A DNA stretch of 14,170 nucleotides from assembly GCA_002294285.1 (NCBI GenBank), contig DBFL01000022.1:14889-29058 (forward strand), written 5' to 3'. Under the pieces are notes generated by a model. That model saw only the letters and a list, made by a program, of their open reading frames with translations, was not told the DNA's origin and made no database searches. Shown one piece after another: positions 6,423-12,031 of the stretch. The translations under genes and the position numbers were made by a program. This stretch comes from Candidatus Neomicrothrix sp. UBA881 (lineage in GTDB: Bacteria > Actinomycetota > Acidimicrobiia > Acidimicrobiales > MedAcidi-G1). The number at the start of each line of letters is the position of its first letter. The stretch's first letter is position 1.

Positions 6423-6520
6423 AGTTTCTGAAAAGAAACAAAGTCTAAAACGAGGAATGGCTCCAAGGAGTTAACCGTTTATTCGGAAGGCTACTTGGAG
6501 CCATTTTCTTTTCAGAAACT
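6423..6520. repeat. composite inverted repeat, 16-bp outer and 11-12-bp inner arms
   Basis: The outer arms AGTTTCTGAAAAGAAA (6423-6438) and TTTCTTTTCAGAAACT (6505-6520) are perfect complements. The inner arms AATGGCTCCAAG (6456-6467) and CTTGGAGCCATT (6494-6505) are also perfect. On the right side the two arms are contiguous. On the left side they are split by 17 unpaired bases (6439-6455). The right outer arm reaches into the trpD stop codon. The left outer arm can instead fold locally as GTTTCT-GAAA-AGAAAC. About 27 complementary pairs in under 100 bp is far beyond chance. Candidate roles are a shared 3'-end structure for the convergent genes, a small structured RNA, or a REP/MITE-like palindromic repeat. 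Confidence 0.85.
6456..6512 (+). terminator. probable intrinsic terminator between GDPD and trpD
   Basis: The 12-bp inner stem is followed on the plus strand by TTTTCTTTT, which resembles a U-rich tail. The 26-nt loop is large for a terminator. On the minus strand the same stem could end trpD transcripts, but the run after it (CCTCGTTTTAG) is poorer in U. The distance of about 280 bp from the GDPD stop leaves room for a separate plus-strand RNA. Confidence 0.5.
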
Positions 6521-7542
6521 CAAATCAGTGAATCAAGAAGTTGAGTAACTCTTCCAGTGTCGACTGAGTCGGCAACTTTTTTCAAACCCTCATTTATATC
6601 ACTAACAACTCCCGATACAACCAATGCAGCAGCGGCATTAAGTAAAACCATTTCACGCTTTGCACCTGTTTCGGCACCTGAAAAAATCTGTCGAGCAATT
6701 TGCGCGTTTTTTTCAGCTGATCCACCTTTAAGGTCATCAGGGGAAGAATAGGAAATTCCTAAATCAACAGGGTCTAGCACCCATTCGGAAATTTCTCCAT
6801 TTTTCAACTCAACTATGTTAGAAGGTCCTGTTACCGATATCTCATCAACTCCATCTTCACCAGTTACAACCCAAGCTCGTTCTGAACCATTAGCCATTAA
6901 AACTTCTGCCATCTGTCCAGCGATTTTCAGATTAGAAGTTCCGATCAAATGGCGCTTCAGTCGTCCCGGATGCGACAGGGGTCCTAAAATATTAAACACT
7001 GTGGGAACTCCTATCCCAGCTCTTACAGGGCCAGCAAAACGCATTGCAGGATGAAACGTTTTCGCAAATGCGAAGCCTAAGCCGTATTTTTCTACCTGTT
7101 CTGCCACTTCTTTGGGGGTTTGTTCTACCGGGAGTCCCAAAGAATCCAATAGATCAAATGCTCCGGATGTAGAGGAAGCTTTTCTGTTGCCGTGCTTGCA
7201 AACCACCGCTCCAGCTGCAGCTGCAACAAAAGACGCCATTGTCGAAACATTAAGAGCAGCTTCACGTCTCTGTGAAGAACCTCCAGTTCCAACAATATCG
7301 ATAGTTCCCTCAGGCAAAGGAAGAGTTTCAGCGGCATTTAGCATCGCTCTTACAAGACCGGTAATTTCTTCGGTTGTCTCACCTTTAACTTTAAGCGCTA
7401 CGAGGAAAGCAGCTATCTGGGAAGGGTCAGCTTCGCCTGAAAGAATCTCAGTTAAAACTGCCTCTGTATTTTCACTTGGTAAATTTTTACCTTCACAGAG
7501 ATCAGATAGAACTCCAGACCAACCGCCAAATTGTTCAAGCAT
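6520..7542 (-). CDS. trpD: anthranilate phosphoribosyltransferase
   Basis: Joins anthranilate to PRPP to make phosphoribosyl-anthranilate, the second step of tryptophan synthesis. VGTGG (84-88) begins the PRPP loop, NVST follows, and CKHGNRKASSTSG (115-127) and the anthranilate-site region AMRFAGPVRAGIGVPTVFNILGPL are present. DGVDEIS carries the Asp-Glu metal pair. The loop is odd: instead of GTGGDGxxTxNxST it reads GTGGSSQRREAALNVST, lacking the conserved Asp and with about three extra residues. I chose ATG 7542 (340 residues, a normal length) because GGAG lies 5 nt upstream. The frame runs on to a TTG at 7599, but the added residues match nothing in the family. The gene stands alone, with no other trp gene nearby. 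It is divergent from rnpB and ends in the inverted-repeat region. Confidence 0.95.
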   Translation of the reverse strand: MLEQFGGWSGVLSDLCEGKNLPSENTEAVLTEILSGEADPSQIAAFLVALKVKGETTEEITGLVRAMLNAAETLPLPEGTIDIVGTGGSSQRREAALNVSTMASFVAAAAGAVVCKHGNRKASSTSGAFDLLDSLGLPVEQTPKEVAEQVEKYGLGFAFAKTFHPAMRFAGPVRAGIGVPTVFNILGPLSHPGRLKRHLIGTSNLKIAGQMAEVLMANGSERAWVVTGEDGVDEISVTGPSNIVELKNGEISEWVLDPVDLGISYSSPDDLKGGSAEKNAQIARQIFSGAETGAKREMVLLNAAAALVVSGVVSDINEGLKKVADSVDTGRVTQLLDSLI

Positions 7543-7547
7543 AACTA

Positions 7548-7551
7548 CTCC
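7548..7551 (-). promoter_or_regulatory. Shine-Dalgarno GGAG that sets the trpD start
   Basis: GGAG on the minus strand is 5 nt before the ATG at 7542. It supports this start over the upstream TTG at 7599. The trpD/rnpB gap (7543-7680) must also hold two divergent promoters, but I see no hexamer pair strong enough to list. Confidence 0.65.
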
Positions 7552-7680
7552 GTATTTTTGAGGAAAATAATCCACGAACTGTAAAAATTCTATTACCAAG
7601 CTGCGTTATTTTGAAAATATTAAACGCTTCTTCTATTAAATAAAGTTGCTTATCTCATCATAAATAGACAGACTTGTTAC

Positions 7681-8027
<347 letters not shown>

Positions 8028-8029
8028 AT

Positions 8030-8048
8030 AAACATTGTGTTTTTATTT
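8030..8048 (+). terminator. weak intrinsic terminator after rnpB
   Basis: AAACA-TTG-TGTTT forms a 5-bp AT-rich stem followed by TTATTT. It is weak and overlaps the promoter proposed for the next gene, so some read-through from rnpB into the micropeptide gene is possible. Confidence 0.3.
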
Positions 8049-8063
8049 AAAATACGCGATAAT
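8035..8063 (+). promoter_or_regulatory. promoter of the Cys-rich micropeptide gene (leaderless)
   Basis: TTGTGT (8035-8040) and GATAAT (8058-8063, 5 of 6 to TATAAT) are 17 nt apart. The ATG is 6 nt after the -10, so the transcript should begin at the start codon. It is the best-formed promoter in the window. I see no obvious metal-regulator operator. Confidence 0.6.
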
Positions 8064-8069
8064 TATTGC

Positions 8070-8165
8070 ATGGAGACTTTAAGTACAGATTGCACGTGCG
8101 GAACAAATTGTGAATGCACCGAAGAAGTTAACTGCGGTTGTTCATGCTGGAAAGAAGAAGTTTAA
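8070..8165 (+). CDS. 31-residue, 7-cysteine metallothionein-like peptide
   Basis: The ATG at 8070 opens 31 codons ending in TAA at 8163-8165. Cysteines sit at 8, 10, 14, 16, 22, 24 and 26, giving CxCxxxCxC, a five-residue gap and CxCxC. There are no histidines, one Trp (W27), and an acidic N-terminus and tail. Density and spacing (7 Cys in 19 residues) are those of a metal-thiolate cluster protein. The size and Cys count resemble the 25-residue copper metallothionein of Neurospora crassa, but I do not recognise a specific bacterial family such as SmtA or MymT. The likely role is binding soft metals such as Cu(I), Zn or Cd in the cytoplasm. A -35/-10 promoter lies in place for a leaderless mRNA. 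It sits between rnpB and a convergent exported-protein gene 13 nt away. The chance that such a Cys pattern arises in a random frame is small. Confidence 0.7.
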   Translation: METLSTDCTCGTNCECTEEVNCGCSCWKEEV

Positions 8166-8178
8166 AGCCGATTTACGA

Positions 8179-8385
8179 TCAGGCTGAGGTTGGACAAACT
8201 CCTGAGTTTGACATCCCGTTTTGAACCAATCTTGTAACCATGTTCTCAACTGATGGTGACCAACTAGAGTTATCAGCTTCAACATCGACAGAGGGTGCTG
8301 TCGTAACTGAATTAGTTCCCGATACGAGGCCTGTAGCGGCTACTGCCAGGGTGACTGTAAAAATAACTGCAGCGTATCTTTTCAT
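8179..8385 (-). CDS. small exported protein, unknown function
   Basis: I do not recognise a family. The 68-residue product starts MKRYAA and has a hydrophobic run (about residues 5-21) typical of a Sec signal peptide, with possible cleavage near AATGLVSG. There is no lipobox Cys. The mature part is about 45 residues, Ser/Thr-rich and acidic at first (VDVEADNSSWSPS), then a short amphipathic stretch (VENMVTRLVQNGM), with a single Cys near the end. TAAAAT lies 6 nt before the ATG, so the mRNA may be leaderless. It is convergent with the Cys-rich micropeptide gene and downstream of the histidine phosphatase on the same strand, but with its own promoter. It could be a small wall- or membrane-associated factor, but nothing shows which. 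Confidence 0.6.
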   Translation of the reverse strand: MKRYAAVIFTVTLAVAATGLVSGTNSVTTAPSVDVEADNSSWSPSVENMVTRLVQNGMSNSGVCPTSA

Positions 8386-8391
8386 GATCCC

Positions 8392-8397
8392 ATTTTA
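8392..8397 (-). promoter_or_regulatory. putative -10 hexamer of the small exported protein gene (leaderless)
   Basis: TAAAAT on the minus strand (5 of 6 to TATAAT) is followed by GGGATC and the ATG at 8385. The GGGA could also act as a weak ribosome-binding site if the transcript starts further up. Confidence 0.45.
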
Positions 8398-8450
8398 ACC
8401 TGATCTAATACCCAAGACTATTTCTAGTTAATAAAATTAGGTGATTGTTG

Positions 8451-9023
8451 TCACTGGTGGTATTCACTAAGCAAGTTAAAGTTCTGCAAGATTGGACCAT
8501 TACTTGTGGTATCTATTGACATAGAAGATGCGGGAGAGACATGGCATCTCCATGCAATTTCAATGCCAACGCCGAGAACCCATGCCAATACCGACTTTAT
8601 TGGTGATACATGGGTGACCACTACGACATTCTGATTCTTCGAAATTTCTATTAACTCTTCACAAGCCCCGGTCACTCTCTCATTCAGTTCACTGAATGAC
8701 TCTCCTTGTGGCGGTGCCCAGTTAACATCTGATTGCCATTTTTTCCACGTGTCAGCTGGAACATTTTTTATTGGAGAACCCTCGAGTTCACCATAGTCCA
8801 ACTCCAACCAACGGTTATCTGGCTCGACACTGTCACTTATATAACTCGCAGTTTCCATGGTTCGTTTTAAAGGGCTCGAAATTACTAGTCCAACTTTTCC
8901 CAAGCGACTCGCCAGATTTTCAGCTTGTTCTCGGCCGACACTGTCGAGCTCAGGGTCACTTCTTCCCAACAGTTTTCCGTTTGCGTTAAATTCTGTTCTG
9001 CCATGGCGGACTATGGTTAACAT
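8451..9023 (-). CDS. histidine phosphatase family protein (phosphoglycerate mutase-like)
   Basis: A phosphatase or mutase that forms a phosphohistidine intermediate. IVRHGRTEFN (H7 the nucleophile, R6) starts the protein. SSPLKRTMETA (R54) gives the second phosphate-binding Arg, LDYGELEG the proton-donor Glu region, and VVVTHVSPIK (H138) the second histidine. The 190-residue length fits the CobC/GpmB-type branch. The ATG at 9023 overlaps the stop of the upstream membrane-protein gene as TGATG, and AAGGA lies 7 nt before it, so translation is probably coupled. The in-frame TTG at 9026 is less well placed. In mycobacteria a CobC-like phosphatase fused to RNase H (Rv2228c) lies next to a zinc-ribbon gene (Rv2229c). 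Here the phosphatase stands alone but keeps a zinc-ribbon neighbour. The substrate is unknown. Confidence 0.9.
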   Translation of the reverse strand: MLTIVRHGRTEFNANGKLLGRSDPELDSVGREQAENLASRLGKVGLVISSPLKRTMETASYISDSVEPDNRWLELDYGELEGSPIKNVPADTWKKWQSDVNWAPPQGESFSELNERVTGACEELIEISKNQNVVVVTHVSPIKSVLAWVLGVGIEIAWRCHVSPASSMSIDTTSNGPILQNFNLLSEYHQ

Positions 9024-9508
9024 CAATTGATCCTTAATGAATAAAGGTGGCCGTATTTTATAAATGCAGAACGGTTGCTGGAATTCCTAAAATCAAACTT
9101 TCTCCATGCCCATAGAGCGATAATGATCGCCAACAATTCAAGTGTCACTACTACTGGTAAAGAAAATTCAAGCCGGCTAACTCTATTGCCCAATATTTCT
9201 CGGCCTGTGAAGGGCCACCAAAAAATCTCCTTTTCAGTCCAAGTAGCATCCAAAACTAAATGTGACAATAGGCCTATAGGGACAGGTAAAAATTTTCTTT
9301 GGATTTTGCGTCTTCCTTTTCCTAGAAGCATCACCATTACCAGAACAGCTACTCCGAAAATCAGAGTATGGAGCAACCATTTGAATCCCAAAGTAGTTTC
9401 CACAGCAGGTAATAACGACCCTAGGGCTACTAACCGGTAATCAAGAAAGGGACTCCTGAAGATTAGAGCTGTTCCTACTATTGAAAGCACACAGAACCAG
9501 AGAAACAT
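9023..9508 (-). CDS. polytopic membrane protein, YdjM-like metal-dependent hydrolase fold (tentative)
   Basis: A 161-residue inner-membrane protein with about four hydrophobic segments (2-17, 44-62, 76-88 and 116-136). FLDYRLVALGSLLP followed by WLLHTLIF (H47) and GLLSHLVLDATW (H83, D87) resembles the Asp/His pattern of the YdjM/LexA-regulated membrane hydrolase-like family, where a histidine after a GALLPD-type segment and an HLxxD helix are conserved. The usual LLPDxD is LLPAVE here, so one expected acidic ligand is missing and activity is uncertain. KEIFWWPFTG follows. The ATG at 9508 directly follows the stop of the zinc-ribbon gene with no gap. Its own stop overlaps the phosphatase start. 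Such coupling suggests the three proteins are made together, though no shared pathway is known to me. Confidence 0.8.
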   Translation of the reverse strand: MFLWFCVLSIVGTALIFRSPFLDYRLVALGSLLPAVETTLGFKWLLHTLIFGVAVLVMVMLLGKGRRKIQRKFLPVPIGLLSHLVLDATWTEKEIFWWPFTGREILGNRVSRLEFSLPVVVTLELLAIIIALWAWRKFDFRNSSNRSAFIKYGHLYSLRIN

Positions 9509-10243
9509 TCAACGCACCACTAGTCGTCCACATTCTGGGCACTCGCTAACGCTTCCGGACTCAAGACCTTTTATACGATCAGCCTCCATTGCTGACATAG
9601 TTAAATGACAACCGTTGCAAGTGGGGCCGTCGAAACGAACTACTGCATCCGACGGGAAATGGCGTCGGTACGTTTCATAGGAACTTAGTATTTCTTCCGT
9701 AAGTTTCTCAACTATTTCCACACGTCTTGTTTTTGCTTGTGAAACCTTCTCTCCTAGTTCGCCCTCTGCAGCATTTAAATCTGACTCAGTATTTTGAATA
9801 TCATTCTTTTGCGTTTCTAGTAAAGAGTTAGAGCGTTCGATGCTTTCACACGCCTCTTCCACCATGGTCAAGGTTTCAAGTAATTCTGACTCTAAAACGT
9901 CTTGGCGTTCTTTCAGATGAACAATTTCGTCCTGCAAGCTCTTTGCTTCTTTTTCAGTTGTTATCAGACCGCTATATAACTTTTCATCCACTTCAAGAAG
10001 TCGTGTTTCAATTGAAGACAGCTCAAGATCGAGTCTTTTTTCTTTTTTTGTCAACTCGAGTCTTTCGGATTCATACCCAGAAATACTTTTTTCTGTCTTG
10101 TCTTCTTCATCTTTTAAGAGGAGGAGTTTTTCGCGTTCCGGCAAATTTTTAATCTTATGTTCAAGTTGTCCCAGCAATAGATCCTCTGCTTGCAATTCAA
10201 AAAGGGGTTCGATCAAATCGCTCGGAATAATAAGATTTTCCAC
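9509..10243 (-). CDS. coiled-coil protein with C-terminal C4 zinc ribbon (COG1579-like)
   Basis: A 244-residue cytoplasmic protein. Residues about 15-195 are strongly heptad-like (rich in Leu, Glu and Lys) and should form a long antiparallel coiled coil. The end carries CNGCH (C209, C212) and CPECGR (C235, C238), a four-cysteine zinc ribbon. This architecture is that of the widespread COG1579 (zf-RING_7) family, suspected to act in nucleic-acid or translation-related functions but not firmly characterised. In Mycobacterium tuberculosis the homologue Rv2229c sits beside an RNase H/phosphatase gene, and a phosphatase is also close here. The start is GTG at 10243, with TAACAT exactly 6 nt upstream and no ribosome-binding site. 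The gene may therefore start its own leaderless transcript 37 nt after the PPOX stop. Confidence 0.9.
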   Translation of the reverse strand: MENLIIPSDLIEPLFELQAEDLLLGQLEHKIKNLPEREKLLLLKDEEDKTEKSISGYESERLELTKKEKRLDLELSSIETRLLEVDEKLYSGLITTEKEAKSLQDEIVHLKERQDVLESELLETLTMVEEACESIERSNSLLETQKNDIQNTESDLNAAEGELGEKVSQAKTRRVEIVEKLTEEILSSYETYRRHFPSDAVVRFDGPTCNGCHLTMSAMEADRIKGLESGSVSECPECGRLVVR

Positions 10244-10249
10244 GTGCCT

Positions 10250-10255
10250 ATGTTA
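10250..10255 (-). promoter_or_regulatory. putative -10 hexamer of the zinc-ribbon gene (leaderless)
   Basis: TAACAT on the minus strand (4 of 6 to TATAAT) is followed by AGGCAC and the GTG at 10243. It would make the zinc-ribbon, membrane-protein and phosphatase genes a separate operon from the PPOX gene. Confidence 0.4.
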
Positions 10256-10280
10256 GAAGAAGATTGCTAGTCAGTAAATT

Positions 10281-10748
10281 TCAGTAGGTGCCACCCAGCT
10301 TCGTATGATCCCAGGAAATTATTTCTTTAGGCTCCACAATCACTGCTGTACGCTTCAATGACATTTGTTTCGCTGCCTCTGCAAGAATCTCTTCACCATA
10401 TTCAGGTTGGTTTCGGATCATGACTGCCTTCGCATATTTTTCGACGTTTTCGGGCTTGTCGTCGAGCAATGCAACACCTTTGATCATCACACCGCGTAAT
10501 TTTTCATAGACTAGACCATCCTCCAGAAGAACAGTTATGTTGGGATTTCTATGCAGGTTTAAAATTTTCTGGGAGCGCGTATAGGTCTCGAAAACGATTT
10601 TTTCATCAACGACGGCAAACCAAAGAGTTGTTAAATGAGGCCAACCATCAACTCCGATACAAGACACTTGAAGGCTTTTTTGCTCTTCGATGAAATGTCT
10701 GACTTCTTCTTCTGTCATCTGAATCAATTCCCTGCGACTGCCTGCCAT
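10281..10748 (-). CDS. pyridoxamine 5'-phosphate oxidase-fold protein (PPOX class, FMN- or F420-binding)
   Basis: A small split-barrel flavin/deazaflavin-binding protein of 155 residues. VSCIGVDGWPHLTTLWFAVVDEKIVFET (about 28-55) is the typical strand pair of the PPOX fold. TRSQKILNLHRNPNITVLLEDG (about 57-78) is the family's phosphate-binding and dimer region, and RGVMIKGVALL follows. The length and pattern fit the actinobacterial F420-dependent group, but FMN or heme binding is possible and the substrate is unknown. I chose ATG 10748 because GAGAGG lies 5 nt upstream. The frame continues to 10775, but that start lacks a site and would put the Shine-Dalgarno inside the gene. It is divergent from the E1 operon and 37 nt upstream of the zinc-ribbon gene. 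Confidence 0.87.
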   Translation of the reverse strand: MAGSRRELIQMTEEEVRHFIEEQKSLQVSCIGVDGWPHLTTLWFAVVDEKIVFETYTRSQKILNLHRNPNITVLLEDGLVYEKLRGVMIKGVALLDDKPENVEKYAKAVMIRNQPEYGEEILAEAAKQMSLKRTAVIVEPKEIISWDHTKLGGTY

Positions 10749-10809
10749 AAAAACCTCTCTTTGTAAGTATTTCAATCACTCTAATGAGAAAAAAAATCGC
10801 CGTAAATAG

Positions 10810-10836
10810 CGTACGCCCCACCTAGTGGGGCGTACG
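10810..10836. terminator. perfect 12-bp GC-rich hairpin in the divergent gap
   Basis: CGTACGCCCCAC, loop CTA, GTGGGGCGTACG: 12 perfect pairs with a 3-nt loop, followed on the plus strand by TTTCTCTC and on the minus strand, after 13 nt, by eight T. The shape is that of an intrinsic terminator, yet no gene ends here on either strand. It may be an attenuator, a bidirectional insulator, or a palindromic operator for the PPOX or E1 promoters. The rest of the gap 10749-11026 holds a second weaker fold (CTCGG at 10842-10846 with CCGAG at 10869-10873, enclosing GATT/AATC) and ACGTG-N8-CACGT at 10933-10950. Confidence 0.6.
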
Positions 10837-11026
10837 TTTCTCTCGGCTTCAGATTAGGGGGAAATCAACCGAGTATTAAATTGAGAACATTTTCAGATTA
10901 CTGTCCTTCAAACAAAATTTGGCTGACTGAACACGTGACTTCCGACACGTCGTAATTAGCGATGACCGGCAATGACAAGAGGGACTCTTGCAGGTATTGT
11001 TCATTTCTAGAGATCTTTGGAGAAAA

Positions 11027-12031
11027 ATGCCAAAACCTAATGACAATCAACTACAGATGATCTTCGAGGATATGGTCATTGCTCGAACACAAGCTGGAAG
11101 ACTTTGGAACTTGCAACGCCAAGGTCAAATTGGAACAATTGCCCCCATTGATGGACATGAAGCCACGATTGTCGGAGCAGTACATGCGCTTGAAACTGAA
11201 AGTGACTGGGTTCTTCCTCAGTACCGTGAACCCTTAGGGTTGCGTAGATATGGACCCGAAATACTTGACGCCTTTATGCTGTACAATCTGGGGCATCCGC
11301 TTGGTGGTCATATACCAGATCCGATCAAAGTCGTTCCCTCTCAAATTTCTCTAGCTGCCTCTATTCCCCACGCGGTTGGATTGGCTTGGGGAATGTCGCT
11401 CAAGAATGACCCAGGAGCGGTTTTAGTGTTTTTTGGAGATGGGGCAAGCTCTGAAGGCGACTTTTATGAAGCCGGAAACCTTGCTGGAGTTCTAAAGGCG
11501 CCAGTGATTTTCCTTTGTGTTAATAATCAATGGGCAATTTCGACACCGACAAGCCTTCAGACTGCCGCTGACAGTTTTGCGTCAAAGTCTTCAGCTTTCG
11601 GAATTCCCGGGGTGCAAGTTGACGGAAATGACCCTTCACTTGTATTTGAGGCGGTTTCTGAAGCCAGAGAAAGAGCGGTAAATGGGAAGGGGCCTACTCT
11701 GATTGAATCTACCGTTTACAGGCTAGGTGCTCATACGACGGCAGATGATCCCACAAGATATGTTCCATCTGAAGAGCTTTCGGCTGCTAAAAAAAGAGAC
11801 CCGCTTCTATCTCTTCAAAAAGAGTTGAAGAAAAGAAACCTCTGGAGTGATGAGAAGCAAAATGAGGTCGAAAAATATGCACTTGAAAGAATGGACGAAG
11901 CTCTTGAAAAAGCTAAAAACACCCCTCTTCAACCTTCCTCAGTATTGGACCATTGTTTTGAAACGGAAACTTTAAGACTTTCCAAACAAAGGAAATACCT
12001 TCTCGAATCACTAGGAGGCGCTCATGAGTGA
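11027..12031 (+). CDS. 2-oxoacid dehydrogenase (pyruvate or branched-chain) E1 alpha subunit
   Basis: The alpha half of the thiamine-diphosphate decarboxylase of a pyruvate- or branched-chain-type complex. IGTIAPIDGHEA (about 35-46) and the QYREP loop are family features. GDG (137-139) through NN (166-167) is the thiamine-diphosphate/magnesium motif. GAHTTADDPTRY (about residue 233) is the phosphorylation-loop region that contacts the cofactor. The 334-residue length is normal. I chose ATG 11027 because GGAG lies 4 nt upstream. The frame runs back to a TTG at 10988, which adds 13 unconserved residues. The stop overlaps the E1 beta start by 8 nt. Whether the substrate is pyruvate (PdhA) or a branched-chain 2-oxoacid (BkdA) is not settled by sequence alone, so I give no symbol. 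Confidence 0.93.
   Translation: MPKPNDNQLQMIFEDMVIARTQAGRLWNLQRQGQIGTIAPIDGHEATIVGAVHALETESDWVLPQYREPLGLRRYGPEILDAFMLYNLGHPLGGHIPDPIKVVPSQISLAASIPHAVGLAWGMSLKNDPGAVLVFFGDGASSEGDFYEAGNLAGVLKAPVIFLCVNNQWAISTPTSLQTAADSFASKSSAFGIPGVQVDGNDPSLVFEAVSEARERAVNGKGPTLIESTVYRLGAHTTADDPTRYVPSEELSAAKKRDPLLSLQKELKKRNLWSDEKQNEVEKYALERMDEALEKAKNTPLQPSSVLDHCFETETLRLSKQRKYLLESLGGAHE

Noticed and set aside
6457..6474. five-codon frame ATG...TAA inside the inverted repeat
   Set aside because: Too short to weigh; the AAGGAG-like bases lie inside it and no gene follows on that strand.
6173..6519. replication origin as a firm call
   Set aside because: Boxes are imperfect and no dnaA, dnaN or other origin marker gene is in view; kept only as a hypothesis.
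6423..6520. trp attenuator or integron attC site
   Set aside because: The structure is downstream of trpD, not in its leader, and has no run of Trp codons. The GTTAACC in the loop does not fit the GTTRRRY core, and no integrase is near.
6423..6520. 6S RNA
   Set aside because: At about 98 bp it is half the usual length and has a one-sided 17-nt bulge rather than the open central bubble.
7125..7337. second minus-strand frame inside trpD as a sign of frameshift
   Set aside because: The main trpD frame is intact from start to stop with all motifs, so the extra frame is incidental.
7112..7561. 149-codon plus-strand frame over trpD
   Set aside because: Antisense shadow of a clear trpD. It has no ribosome-binding site or hexamer at its start and no recognisable protein pattern.
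9075..9440. 121-codon plus-strand frame over the membrane protein gene
   Set aside because: The minus-strand frame has coupled neighbours and membrane segments; the plus frame has no start signal.
10776..11026. tRNA or known riboswitch in the divergent gap
   Set aside because: The hairpin is a simple palindrome with no cloverleaf or TPsiC-like sequence, and I recognise no riboswitch core.
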